Below are positions 25,531 to 38,600 of a stretch of DNA of 64,000 nucleotides, one piece after another. Where the stretch lies: positions 4,689,081 to 4,753,080 of the forward strand of contig CP034996.1 in assembly GCA_004026145.2 (NCBI GenBank), given 5' to 3'. This DNA is from Takifugu bimaculatus. Its lineage: Eukaryota; Chordata; Actinopteri; Tetraodontiformes; Tetraodontidae. Position 1 is the stretch's first letter, and every line of letters begins with the position of its first letter. A program made the position numbers and the translations under genes. Below the pieces are notes generated by a model that did no database searches, was not told the DNA's origin, and saw only the letters and a list, made by a program, of their open reading frames with translations.

Positions 25531-25790
25531 GACACTGACTGGACACTTGACCGTGCATTTTTAACGGACATTACTGGGAAACGGAACAGTTTGAACTGGG
25601 AGCTGCAAGGCAAAGGTGAGACTGTTGCTGATAGGATCAGTGCTGTAAATGCATCTAAAGCCAAGATGAACATTTTCTCTGTGCATTTCCAGACAAAAGG
25701 TGCTGCACTTCCCCTCTGTGCAGATGGTGCTGAGAGACAACGCTTCTGCATGTGAGGCTTTGGACTAAAGCGCAAAATGCAGGAATTCTG

Positions 25791-26432
25791 TCTTAAATCA
25801 GCATCAGCCGTCTTTGTTCATTTAAATATATGGAGCAGTGATCCAGGATTAAACGTTGCTGTTGTCCAAGATTACTGACTGATCCATGATGTGTAACAGA
25901 TTTCTATTATATCGATTAATGTGAATGTTTGCATTGAAATTTGACAGAAATCTGCAGAATGTAAACTGTATAAAAGTTCACTTTCACAGAAACAGTTGCA
26001 GTCTCATTATGGGCTGTAACTGGAGGAGCTCCAGCTTATGTCATTAGAATCTACATGATTCAGTTTATTCATGCTTTTAGTGCTCTTTTGACTGAATTTT
26101 ACCAGGTAAAAATGTACCTTTTCTGCCCCCCAAAAAAGAGTTCCTCTGTGTTCTAAGAGTTTAAAGAAATGCATTTAAAAACCTTAACAGGAGGCCAGAT
26201 TTCCTCCAAAAGCCTGGTTTGACCAGCAAGTCTGGCTCATTTACAGTTATTGATGAGCTCTTTTTCTGTGATATCTGCCATTTAAGTCCTAAAAAGCTGT
26301 TTAAGGGTCGTTTTCCTTCCACTTCTCAATCACCGTCGTGTCTAACTTCACAGGACCTGCCCAAAGGTTCCCGTTTCTGTCATCCTCGCAAAAACGGACT
26401 AAAAGGACGCTTCTCCGGGTCATCCAGCTCAC
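25791..26432. other. Intergenic or intronic, nothing recognised
   Basis: Between the end of the hAT relic and the LIM-domain exon I see no gene or clear repeat. If the LIM exon is functional this is the start of its first intron. Confidence 0.5.
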
Positions 26433-26501
26433 GGTGTCCAGGCAGCTCACTTTCTCTGTCGGGTAGACGATCTTCCCACAGCGGGCGCACTGAGGGTTCA
26501 T
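26433..26501 (-). CDS. Isolated first coding exon of a LASP/nebulette-type LIM protein
   Basis: The ATG at 26499-26501 opens MNPQCARCGKIVYPTEKV followed by SCLDT, then a donor GTGAGC. LASP1 and LIM-nebulette begin with the same sequence, and their first coding exon also carries 23 codons, so both family and exon border match. These proteins bind actin through nebulin repeats. Here the first two LIM zinc-ligand cysteines are present, while the usual N-C-L-D-K end reads S-C-L-D-T. About 250 bp of CpG-rich sequence upstream (26502-26760) looks like a 5' UTR or promoter. No later LIM, nebulin-repeat or SH3 exon is visible at lower coordinates. It is either the start of a gene with a first intron over 26 kb or, more likely given the substitutions and setting, an orphan exon from a duplication. 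Confidence 0.65.
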
Positions 26502-26809
26502 CCTCGGAACCTCCTCCGCGGTCTCCTCCGCTTCTTTAAAACAGATATAGTTGCCGTCGCCGGCAACCGAGCGCCACAAGTTCCAGCAAACGTTTGACAA
26601 CCAGCAGCGACGACAAAATGTCGAGATACAAGTCAGTAGGAGACAGACGGAGCCTCTGTGGACGCACGAAGGAGCCGCGTCCGGGCTGGAGACTCGCTGA
26701 TGCTGCGCTGACAACCACCGTCAGTGACAAGCTAGCGAGAGTGAGCTCACGAGACCGGAAACTAGCGGCAGAAACCGGAAGTAAACAAAGGAGCAGACAA
26801 TTTTGCGTT

Positions 26810-27053
26810 CAAGTTTCATTCAAATATGCAAATAAAGAGACAAATAACAAATACATTTGAACTTAACAGAAAATATAAAGACTCATGAACTTTATTTATA
26901 CCCAAAATGTAGTTTTATGTCATTACATAAACTTCCTCAAGCAAATATTTACGCTGTATGATATTAAACTATTAGAATTACACAAATGTATTTTTAATTT
27001 ATGCCAAAATGTACATGTAAAAATGTTTTGATCCTCAGTCACATGACACAAAG
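26810..27053. other. AT-rich spacer, nothing recognised
   Basis: AT-rich sequence between the CpG-rich flank of the LIM exon and the partial repeat L. No gene seen. Confidence 0.5.
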
Positions 27054-27190
27054 TCCTTTGGTGGTCCAACAGGACAACAATTTGGATGGATGGATGATTT
27101 GATGTTATTGAGAATAAAAACAGCTGAAAATTGAAGCGGAGATGTTTCAGAGCACCAGAGTTCAGAAAGAGTTTCTAATCAAACACCGCC
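27054..27190 (+). repeat. Unit-edge repeat L, partial copy 3
   Basis: It matches only the right part of repeat L, starting at 'gtcctttggtggtccaacag'. It leads into the chrnd pseudogene exactly as copy 4 does at 43672. The left part of the repeat is missing. Confidence 0.8.
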
Positions 27191-27330
27191 TTTATCTTTC
27201 AAAATATGGTGTCAACCCCTTTAACATGATCAAATAGTCATAACAATGAACAAGTATCACTTGTCCTGTTATTTATACTTGAATTCGTTATGTCTAATAC
27301 ATTTCCGTGTGTGTACAACCACCTCCTCAG

Positions 27331-28895
27331 CAACGATGCCCAATTCAACGTGGCCTACTACTGCAACGTTCTGGTGGATTCAACAGGTCTCTGCTACTGG
27401 TCACCACCCGCCATCTTCAGATCGTCCTGCTCCATCAGCATCAAATATTTCCCCTTTCACTGGCAGGACTGCACGCTCAAATTCACGTATGCACGGGCAG
27501 GATTTTTCCTTGTTGTTTGAAACGCAGATAAACTCTGACATGATGTTTTAAACTGAGCTGAGTCAAGATTTTATAGAATCTAAACACATATGAGAGGAGA
27601 AAAAGGTGCAAAAATAAAATGCACGGTGCAGCTAAACTCTCCCAGTAGGAAAACAGGCTTTTTAAATTCTGAACTGCATTTCCCATGTTGCCTTGCAGCT
27701 CTCTAACGTACAATGCCAAAGAGATCAGGTTGCTCCTGAAGGAAGAAATACTCAATGAAACCAAGTGGACGGTTGAATGGATCATTATTGATCCTGCAAG
27801 CTTTACAGGTAACCAAGTAAAGATTCATTTCCATTTATTTTTATTTTTTACTGCATACAGTCCTGGAGCTTGTTGGGGACTTTCAGTGTACTGGATGCTG
27901 TTGATACATGTAGAGAAGTTGTTTTCACCAGAGCCTGAGCCTTCAGACTGGCTGCAGCTCCAACCAGACTGACAGTCATAACTTCATCACTTGTGTCTGA
28001 ACTCTGGCTTTGACCAACAGAGAATGGTGAGTGGGAGATCATCCACCGACCCGCCAAGAGAAACACCTACAAACACATTCCCATGGAGAGCAACAAGCAT
28101 CAGGACATCACCTTCTACCTGGTCATCAGACGCAAACCTCTCTTCTACGTGGTCAACATCATCATCCCCTGCGTGCTCATCTCCTTCCTGGCCTCGCTGG
28201 TCTACTACCTGCCCGCAGACAGTCAGTGCAGAGTCACAGAACGTACTGAAGCCAGCGTCAGGCAGATTAACAGTCTGGGACCTTTTCAGAATCACAACTA
28301 CATGAACTGAGTTAACCTTCAACAGCACCCAAAGAATCAGACATTATAGCTGAATATCACGTCAGCACGGGACAACACAGCTAATAAAGCAGCAAACATC
28401 GGTAGTGGGCGGAGCTGAGGGGCCGCCATTAATCGAGAAACATTAATTAGCTCCCCAACAGATTTTTGAATATATTTTAAAAAGGATAATAAAAATGTCT
28501 GTGTGTGTGTGTAGGTGGTGAGAAGATGACACTGTCCATCTTGGTGCTGCTTGCTCAGTCTGTCTTCCTACTCTTGATCTCTCAAAGGCTCCAGAAACAT
28601 CCACGTCCGTTCCTCTTATTGTGAAGTAGGTAAACGCACCATTTATTTCACATCACTTTAACTCTGAATCAGATATATTCTGCTTCTCCAAACTATATAT
28701 ACATTAGGGCTGCAGAACCAGGTGACAACCGGCTGAGATTTAAAAAATGGAAAACACCTGAGTGTGTTTGTGTGTTGAAGATATTTGATGTTCATCATGG
28801 TGGTGGTGACGGTGGTGGTGCTGAACTGTGTGGTCGTCCTCAACCTCCACTTCAGGACGCCGAGCACGCACGTCATGTCTGAGTGGACCAAACAG
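27331..28895 (+). pseudogene. chrnd pseudogene 1 (muscle acetylcholine receptor delta subunit), truncated both ends
   Basis: Five exons of a nicotinic receptor subunit are recognisable. 27331-27486 holds the Cys-loop, a cysteine pair 13 residues apart, with FPFH for the usual FPFD. 27699-27808 has WTVEWIIIDP. 28021-28221 has GEWEIIHRPA and TM1 PCVLISFLASLVYYLP. 28515-28629 is TM2, and 28781-28895 is TM3 with LNLHFRTPSTHVMSEW. Identity as delta rests on the longer sister copy, which keeps the delta-type cytoplasmic loop. A one-base deletion after LLLISQRL shifts the frame and brings a stop before the end of the TM2 exon. The 5' exons (signal peptide, early ectodomain) are replaced by repeat L. 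The cytoplasmic-loop and TM4 exons are lost at the minisatellite junction near 29370. Confidence 0.85.
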
Positions 28896-28949
28896 GTAAG
28901 ACACACACATCCTGTTGTGCCTTTGTTGAACAGATGAACATCAGGATAC

Positions 28950-29369
28950 ATCAGGATATATGAATGGATATATTATGACTTAATAACATGAATGAGGATA
29001 TATGAACATATGACTGAATAACATATGAAAGAGGATATATGAACATGTGACTTAATAACTTATGAAAGAGGATATATGAACATGTGACTTAATAACACAT
29101 GAAAGAGGATATATGAACATATGACTTAATAACACATGAAAGAGGATATATGAACATGTGACTGAATAACATATGAAAGAGGATATATGAACATATGACT
29201 TAATAACATATGAAAGAGGATATATGAACATGTGACTTAATAACACATGAAAGAGGATATATGAACATATGACTTAATAACACATGAAAGAGGATATATG
29301 AACATGTGACTTAATAACATATGAAAGAGGATATATGAACATATGACTTAATAACATATGAAAGAGGAT
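28950..29369. repeat. Minisatellite of about 37 bp in chrnd pseudogene 1
   Basis: About eleven tandem copies of a 37 bp unit containing 'gaaagaggatatatgaacat' then 'gtgacttaata'. It lies in the intron after the TM3 exon and recurs at 45428-45770 in the second pseudogene. At 29370 the array ends abruptly in sequence that in unit C lies at 48188, marking a deletion junction. Confidence 0.92.
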
Positions 29370-29677
29370 AAAATAGTAACGTAAAATACAGACATTTGAA
29401 GAGACAATTAAGAGACTGTTTTCATGCTTATAAGAGTGGCCGAGGAGCCATTTAGAACTTTATAAAGAAGCATTGTGTGATACCAGGAACTAATTTAACT
29501 TCAAGGCGAAGCTGCTTCTGCTTTGTCGACCATCGACTGATCTCCTGAAAGTCCACCAGCGCTTTTTAAAAACTGAATTTTTCATCTATGGAGGGAGTAG
29601 ACGGCAGATGTTTCCACAGATGCTCTTCACCAGTGGTCAGTGAGTGATGCAGCAGATGAGCGGGAGTTGACTGGCTT

Positions 29678-32600
29678 CTACCAGCCATGAATCAATGTCT
29701 CCAGCCCATAGTGTGGATTCCCTAGGAGATCAGACAGCAGCTTCACTCCTGGATCCTTCAGCTGGTTCCCACTCAGGTCCAGTTCTCTGAGATGGGAGGG
29801 ATTGGACCTCAGCGCCGAGGCCAGAGAGCCACAGCTGATCTCTGATAAACTGCAGTCCCTTAATCTAAATAAAGAAGGGAAACTTTTATAAGGTTATAAG
29901 TGAAACCAGTATTCATCTGAAAGGTTAATCAAAGGCATGATCTGTAAATATTTAATTTAGTTACAGGTTAAAAAATGATAGTAATATGTAATGACCACAA
30001 TTCCAACCTCTCAGGTTTGCACTGTTCCAGAGGAGAATATATATTGTTCTGGCCCTCACTCTTCCCAGGTTCTCCCACCTCTTTCCCTCCCATCTCATCA
30101 TGGAGATCCATCTCACCTGTGGCTCATCTTTAAAGGCACAACCTGTCTTAGATGACTTCCTGTCTCCCTCACCATCTCCCTCCTCGTTGGCTGGTGTCTA
30201 CCAGGCACCCTCACCTAGTTTTGTCTAATTTTGGTTACCATCTGTGGGCTTTTTCATTGTCCTTAAATCAATTTATCATGAATAAGTGGTCCCCGTGTGG
30301 CCCTCCCTCCTGAAGGAACTGGGCACAACACACACACTCAGAAAGTGTGAGGACCCTCGGATGGAATAATGGACATTTTTGAGAATGGTGTTTACCTCAG
30401 AGTTTCCAGTCGGCAGTTTGGAAAGTGGAGAAAACCACAGAGCAGCTTCACTCCTGGATCCTGCAGCTGGTTCTGACTCAGGTCCAGTTCTCTGAGATGG
30501 GAGGGATTGGACCTCAGCGCCGAGGCCAGAGAGCCACAGCTGATCTTTGATAAACTGCAGTTAATCAATCTGAAAAATGCAGGATGAGGTTATACGGTGC
30601 AGGTCTGCATGTTATCTGCGTCAGTACTAAACCTACGTTAGTTCTTAGTTGGGTCAGACCTGAATTCACGATATTACAAGGAATTTTTTTAATGTGGTGC
30701 ATCACAGCAGTGTTGAGAACAGCCTCACTTCACCATCTTAGCAGCTGGTATATAGGTAGAAACATGAAGACTGACCTGAGCCTCTCCAGTTTACAGTTTG
30801 GACTCTCCAGTCCAGAACAGAGCCGCTTCACTCCTGAATCCTGCAACGTGTTGATGCTCAGGTTCAGAACCCTCAGATGGGAGAGGTTGGACTTCAGAGC
30901 TGAGACCACAGAATCACAGCTGGTCTCTGATAAACTGCAGCCTCTTAGTCTAAAATAACAATTATTTTGAGAGAAGACAAATAAAAATCAACATGTACCA
31001 GAGCAAAACACAGCTTACAAGCAACAAACCTCTGGTCCTGCACCGGCTTATCTGCCGTATGTTCCTATTTTGGGTTCTTTCAGGGCGGTTGGACAAGATC
31101 TACAGCGTATGTAAAGTGTGTGTGGGTCAAAATACCTTCCAAGTTTGTGAGACCACATTTCTCAATAGCACTCAACTCTTGTCAGGAGCTGGGACAAAGC
31201 GACCCACTCCTGACAGCTTGTGGGCGATGCTGCAGCGACCCTGCAATCCCTACACTCTCTGGTGAAACCAAATCAAAGGTTTTAGACACTGCTGGATGCT
31301 GGAAGGGGGGCTATAGTCTGGACGCATAGTTCAACAAGGAGCTCAGGAAAAGGTGCAGCTGCCACCTACTAGAGACAAGCACACTGAGCTGAGATTCAAA
31401 GCCCTCTCCTCCCAAGAGAAGAGCTTGTTTGTTGGAGGCTCTTCTGGGCGATACCTGGTGCCACAGCTCCAGCTCAGCCCGTCTCTGGAGCTGAGGTGGA
31501 GCTTAGCAAGTTTCATGGTTTTCCACCACTTCCTCTCGCTGAGGACCTTCTCAGCTGGTGGTTTCTGCTCCACCTTCCAAGTTGAGCAGGTGATACTTCT
31601 GCATTCCTGCCACCAGTGTCTCTGCAGAAAGAGTCTTCACTACTGTTTTATATTAGATTGTAGAAAATTAGGATTTTTGGTTGATGTCTTAGATGTTGTT
31701 GACTAAGAGCAGGTTTTTCTTTAATAACATAGAGAGATTCGATGAGAAGAGCAAATGTATTATTTTATGAGCTACTTCCACTACTATTATATACACATAC
31801 TTCCATATTGTCTTAGATTGTGAGCTGCATTTATTGCATCGTTCATAGAAAGTCAGATTTGTGAGGAGAAAAACTCCAATAAGGTCATTTTCTTTAATGA
31901 CCATTACAACAGAAGGAGGCGATGAACAAACAGATTTATCTAAAAATGTGTGAAAACTTATGGATGGAAACCTTTTTAAAATGGTTGCATTGTGTAGAAT
32001 CGGTGTAGAATCAACTTGTTGACTTCTGATTTGGACTCCAATGGAAGTGAGGTGCAACAATTGTGGATGCTGAAAGCTTCAGATCTTCATGAAGGTTTCT
32101 GTGGTTGGACTGACCTGCTGCCCCTTTAAGAGGGAGGCAGGTTTGGGCTTCTGGCTGGAATGAAGCCACCTAAGATGAGAATGACTGCAGGCTTTCGGTA
32201 CCAAGGTTTAACAGGGTGCTCACTTCACACTTGGGCTTTTCTCTTTTTTGGGATGGCTTTTCTCAGGAGAGAAGGGGCATGGCACACTGCAGCAGCTTTC
32301 TTTTGGGGTTTTCTAGTTTTCCTTCTGATCTTTAAAAGACAGGAAGAACTATTTTTGATTGGTCTGAATGTTTGGGTGGTTTTGTGGCCAGCCTAAAATA
32401 AAACAAGACAAATCTACAACTGATACTTCCTTTCTAGTCATTGATGACCATCCTCACATGGGACAGATTTCCACAATCAATTTAATACTGCAAATCTGTC
32501 CTGTGTGGTCTTTTTTCTGAGAACTGTAACACTACGTTTATAACAAAGATCAAACATGTAAACATTTATTGTCTAATGTTGGATCGCAATACCTCCTGTA

Positions 32601-35600
32601 TGTAGCTGCCGATCCGCGTGTTCGTTGAATGAAGACTTCGAGAAGTAAAGTACCAATTTCAAAATGTATTTGACAATAGAACCAATTCCAGACACAAATA
32701 TTACAGAGCTCCGGGCCAGTTCATAACCCTAGCAACAACAAAGTTAATTGTCAGGGCACGAAGTCTGACAACCTAACTATCCCTTGGCCCAGTCCTTTAT
32801 AGTCACACACATGCAAATTCACAATGTCCATGCAATCCAATCCAGATCCCCCGCTGGGATGACCTCGTCCTCTTCTTCCAGCCTCCTTTGGTGTTGATAC
32901 AGTCCTTCTTTTCCATTGCTTTCCCAGGTGGCCAGATCCCATTCTTCATGCAAATGTGATCATCATCAACCCCCCTGATATCCTGTTTACAATGAGTGTT
33001 TGGCACCCCCTGCCTGACTGGCTCCTAAGATAACAGTAGAACAAACAACAATCCTGCAAATGTCTCTGTTCTTTATTTCATTTGCTAATGAGTCTACCTT
33101 GCCTAACTTCTAAGAGAAGACAGAAACATATGGTGAAACACATAACAAGATAAAGACAATTCTCAACACTAACTAGTTACACCTGGGAAAGTACTGGATC
33201 ATCTCTGACTGACCTGAGAGTCTCCAGCTCACAGAGAGGATCCTGGAGAAAACCACAGAGCAGCTTCACCGCTGGATCCTTCAGCTTGGTCTCAACCAGG
33301 TCCAGAACCCTCAGATGGGAGGGATTGGACCTCAGCGCCGAGGCCAGAGAGTCACAGCTGATCTCTGATAAACTGCAGCCACTCAGTCTGGATAAGGAAT
33401 CATGGCAAGAAATGATCTCTTATTGGAGGAAAAGTCATATTACACTTGCTCAAAATCATTATTTCATTTTATTTCATTATTTAATCAGGGCCCCTTGGAG
33501 TCAAGAGAGCTCTGCCCCCCCACTGATAAACTGGGATATTACAGCAACAACATAGTTAAAAAGTATCTATAAAATTGACTTTCAATGGCTCATTTCAATT
33601 CATTCTAAACTTCTCTTCTCCAAAAGTCAATGGAGTTTATCTTTAAGCCTTTCATTGTTTAGATTAGATTAGATTAGATTCAACTTTATTGTCATTACAC
33701 ATGTCACAAGTACAAGGCAACGAAATGCAGTTAGCATCTAACCAGAAGTGCTTACGTAGCGAATAAAACTGTGATGGGTATATACAATATATACACACAA
33801 TGATATATGTTTATGACATCAATCTATATGATTGTATTTACAGAGTTCAGATATGTAAAGGGTATATAAAAGTCTTTGCAACCAAGATAAATATATATAC
33901 AGGCTGTAACTATGGTGCTGAATTTCCTACAGGATCAATAGAGGCTATTTATGCAGTTTTTAACTATGTGTATGTTTTAACTATACAATAATGATAAAAT
34001 ATGGTAAAAATGTGCAGAGTATGGAAAGCAGTGCAAATAACCGGATGTGGGTAGTGCAAATAACAGATGTAAATAGTGCAATTATTGTAACAGATGTAGT
34101 CAGTGCAAATAGAGTGAATGTACAATCAGTCCAGACGGGGTTATTGTGCCTGAAGGGAGGTAAAGTGGGAGGGGTCGGAGTTCAGCAGGGAGACAGCAGT
34201 GGGGAAGAAGGTGTTTCTGAACCTGCTGGTTTTTTTCCGGAGTCTCCTGTAGCGCCTCCCAGAGGGCATGAGGGTAAACAGTCCATGCGCTGGGTGACAG
34301 GAGTCTTTAGAGACCTTCTTGGCCCTCCTGTGACAGCGCCTCCTGTATATGTCCTCAATGGCAGGAAGAGAAGCTCCAGCTATTTGCTGGGCTGTCTTCA
34401 CCACCTTCTGCAGTGCCTTCCAATCTGAGGCAGAGCAGTTCCCGTACCAGACCGTAACGCAGCTGGTAAGGATGCTCTCGATGGTGCAGCGATAGAAGTT
34501 CACCAGGATGTCTGAAGAGAGGTGGTGTTTCTTCAGAGTCCTCAGAAAGAAGAGACGCTGGTGAGGCTTCTTCACCAAACTGGAGCAGTTAGTCGTCCAG
34601 GTGAGGTCCTGTGAGAGGTGGACCCCCAGGAATTTGAAGCTGGACACACGCTCCACCACTGCTCCGTTGATGTGGATGGGTGGGTGGATGTCCGTCTTCC
34701 TCCTGGAGTCCAGGACAAGTTCTTTAGTTTTATTGGTGTTGAGCAGCAGATTGTTGTTGTGGCACCACGTAGCTAAACGGTCCACATCCTCCCTGTAAGC
34801 TGACTCATCGTTATCCTTGATCAATCACCGTGATGTCATCTGCGAACTTGATGATGGTGTTGGAACCATGTAGAGCTCTGCAGTCGTGGGTGAAAAGGGA
34901 GTAGAGGAATGGGCTCATCACACAGCCTTGTGGTACTCCGGTGTTTACAGTGAGGGTAGGGGAGCAGTAATGATCTAACCGCACATGTTGTGGTCTATTG
35001 GTCAGGAAGTCCAATAACCAGTTGCAGATGGAGATGCTGATGCCCAGATCCCTTAGTTTGGTTATCAGCTTGGAGGGGATGACAGTGTTAAATGCTGAAC
35101 TGAAGTCTATGAACAGCATTCGGGCGTATGTGTCTTTATTGTCCAGGTGTGAGAGGACAGAGTGCAGTGCTGTGGAGACTGCGTCTTCTGTGCTCCTGTT
35201 CTTACGATAGGCGTACTGATGGGGGTCCAGGGTTGGGGGGAGACAGGATTTGAGTTGTGCCAAGAAAAGCTGCTCTAAGCACTTTGTTATGATAGGAGTG
35301 AGTGCTACTGGACGATAGTCATTGAGACAAGCTGGGGTGGAATGCTTTGGTACTGGCACGATGGAGGAGGATTTGAAGCAGGTCGGCACAACTGCATGAG
35401 CCAGGGATAGATTGAATAAGTCCGTCAGGACCCCTGCTAACTCCGCAGCACAAGTTCTGAGCACGCGTCCAGGGATGCCATCGGGGCCCGCAGCTTTGCG
35501 TGGATTGATCCTGCTCAGTTCCGCTCTGACATCAGTGGTAGAGAAAGTTAAGGGTTGGTGGCCAGCAGTCAGCTCTACCTTGCTCGCTTGTTCATGGTTG

Positions 35601-38600
35601 TCCTTCTCAAACCGAGCATAGAAGTTGTTTAGCTCATTAAGGAAGGAGATGTCAGTTGAGGGGGGAGAGGCATTGATGGGCTTGTAGTTGCTGATGACCT
35701 GAATGCCCTGCCACATAGATCGGGGGTTGGAGTTGGAGAAGTGCCCTTCTACCTTCAGCTTGTAGTCGTGTTTGGCTTTTTTAATACCCCGCTTCAGGTT
35801 AGCTCTGGCTGTGCTGTAGGTTTGTGCATCCCCCGATCGGAATGTGATGTTACGGGCCTTCAGCAGGAGACGGACATCCCTATTCATCCAGGGCTTCTGA
35901 TTAGGGTACATGGTGATCTGTTTCTGGGTGGTGACACTGTCTATGGAGGTGGAGATGTAGTCCAGTACAGATGAGGCCTAGCATTCGATGTCAATGTGAG
36001 AGTCACAGGTTGCCTTAGTGGCAAAAGTATTCCAGTCTGTGTGCTTGAACCGGTCCTGCAGCTCGGAGTCTGTCCCCTCAGGCCACACCTTTATTGTCCT
36101 CACTGTGGGTTCCACCCGTTGTGGTGAATACTTTGGGGAGAGAATGAGAGAGAGGTGGTCTGACAGTCCAATGTGGGGGAGGGGTGTAGCTTTGTAAGCT
36201 CCAGCTATGTTGGAATAAACATGGTCCAATGTTCTGTCTCCTCTAGTGTGGCAAGAGACATGTTGATAAAATCTGGGGAGGACTGTCTTCAAATTTGCGT
36301 GGTTGAAGGCCCCCGCAACAATAAAAGTTTAGTTGTTATCTCGAAGATAAAAGAAAGCTGACCTGAGAGTCTTCAGCTCACAGAGAGGATCCTGCAGAAA
36401 ACCACAGAGCAGCTTCACTGCTGGATCCTTCAGCTCGGTCTCAACCAGGTCCAGAACCCTCAGATGGGAGGGATTGGACCTCAGCGCCGAGGCCAGAGAG
36501 TCACAACTGATCTCTGATAAACTGCTGTGTGACAGCCTGGAAAAGGAATAAATGGGGCAAATAAAAACACATTTCTAAATCTGAAAATGAAGAGAAAAGC
36601 AGAAAATGTAAAGAAATTTAGAAAAGACCAACAGAGGCCTCCTGACCTGAGCGTCTCCAGTCTGCAGTTTGGATGCATCATTGCAGAAGACAGTAACTTT
36701 ACGTCGGTATCTGCCAGGTTTTGGTTCCAGCTTAAGATCAGCTCCCGTACATGAGAAGGGTTTGACGTCATTGCTGAGGCCACAACTTCACATTGACACT
36801 TTGAAAGAACAACACCAGGCAGTCTGTTGTGTATGAAACAAAAATAGTGAGTCAAACTTTGGGATTTCTCATCAACTTATCTGAGAATCTACCTCAACAC
36901 AAATGTAGCTCATTTCCTGGAAAAGCTCAATTCAACACCGTAGAGCAACAGTTTGAACGACCATCAGATCTGAAATGCAACTGAATTATTCTCAACATTT
37001 GTCTTATTTTAGAACAGCTCATAATTACTCAATATTTAAAATGATTGTAGCAAATGGTTTAAAGAAACGTGCATCTTTTTATCTGTCTATCGGCTCTTTG
37101 GATATTTTGCATTTCATCCAATTTGTACGATGGTGCGTCAAGTCTTAATTCAGCGATCGATCGATGACATCAGAGTCTCTGGTTGCATCGATTGCCCTCA
37201 GCTTCTGTTATATCTGCCTGTTTCCCTTCAAATCATTTTCACTGCACCTTTTGTTGCTAGTGATGAAGTTGCCACCTAACGGGTGTGGAAAGGCTCAAAC
37301 AACTTTGTGGGTCACATAAAGGCTCCAAACGGAACCGCCACAAAGACCTAAAACACCCATTTAAACCAACGAGGCCGGCTGTTTTTACGTTGAACAAATG
37401 AAGCAAAATAGTCACGTGTCATTAGTTAAAATGTGTTTTTCTGTCGTTAGAATACGATGTATACAAACAAACAAAAGTGATTTAATGACATGACAGTAAT
37501 TTCATGATAGTCAGTTAACTTGTGGCTCCTATTATTCCTGCCTTATGTTGGTTTGTCTGGATTGACCTTTGAACTTATATCCAGGCAGTGTTGAACATTT
37601 CTGGATGAATTGTTGTTGTTTTTAATTTATGGACGCTGCAATGGAGATAAAGAATTGAAGGAATGACCACTGGAGGGGGTATTGCTACCTGACATGATCC
37701 ACTCGCTTGATTTAAACGCCGATGTCCGGCCCCAAAAATCTTTACTTACACGACCTTCCTGCAGTTCCTCACAGCTGGAATCAGGCGACGTCGTCCCTCA
37801 TCTGAGGTGATGTACAGGTGAAGGTTCAGCTCATCCAGAACCTCCTCTGACATCTGCAGCAGGTAGGCCAGAGCTGAACAGTGGATCTCTGACAGTATCC
37901 TCTCTGATTTCCTCCCTGACTTCAGGAACTCTTGGATCTCCTGATGGACTGACTGATCCTTCATCTCCATCAGACAGTGGTAGATGTTGATGCTTCTGTC
38001 TGGGGAGATTTCATCACTGTTCTCCTCCTTCAGGTTGTTGAGGACCTTCTGGATGGTTTCTGGGTGGCTGTTCCTCTGATCCAACAGTCCACCCAAGATC
38101 CTCTGATTGGACTCCAGAGAGAGACCATGAAGGAAGCGAACAAACAAGTCCAGGTGGCCATTTTCACTTTTGAGAGATTTCATTAGTGCTCTCATGAGGA
38201 AGCCATCAAGAGATGTGACTGGTTCAGAATATTCTAGGAACTGACGTATAACCACTGTGTCTTGCCTTGTGTAACAGTGGAACATGTAGACGGCAGCCAG
38301 AAACTCCTGAACGCTCAGATGAACAAAGCAGTAGACTGATTTCTGGAAGATCACACTCTCTCTATTGAAGATCTCTGTACAAACTCCTGAGTACACCGAC
38401 ACCTCGGAGACGTCCAGTCCACATCGCTCCAGGTCTTCTGAGTAGAACATGATGTTTCCTTTCTCCAGATGTTCAAACGCCAGCTGACCCAACTTCAGAA
38501 GGAGTTCTTTGTCAGCCTCAGTCAGTTCCTCTGGTCTCTGCTCTCCTCCATACTTCTGCTTCTTCCTCTTTATCTGAACCCTCAGGAAGTGTGAGTAGAG

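Larger units (their letters stand above)
21107..25790 (+). mobile_element. Second hAT relic (ZBED/SCAND3-like), split by later insertions
   Basis: The left end is a hAT-type terminal sequence (CAGGGGTCACCAAC at about 21106). Coding remains begin at 21453 with MAEKRKKTHHFHHE, typical of ZBED5/SCAND3-like hAT proteins. They are interrupted by a minisatellite (21593-23432), resume at 23440-23700 (GFEHVMTPVVKIINSIRSRA, HTEIRWLSRGR), and are interrupted again by a LINE (23702-25530). They continue at 25531-25755 with AFLTDITGKRNSLNWELQGK, after which similarity fades. No complete right terminus is visible. The element is dead. Confidence 0.75.

Noticed and set aside
24126..25755. Forward open frames of 261 and 212 codons
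   Set aside because: Antisense of the LINE reverse transcriptase, except the last part, which is hAT relic and annotated as such.
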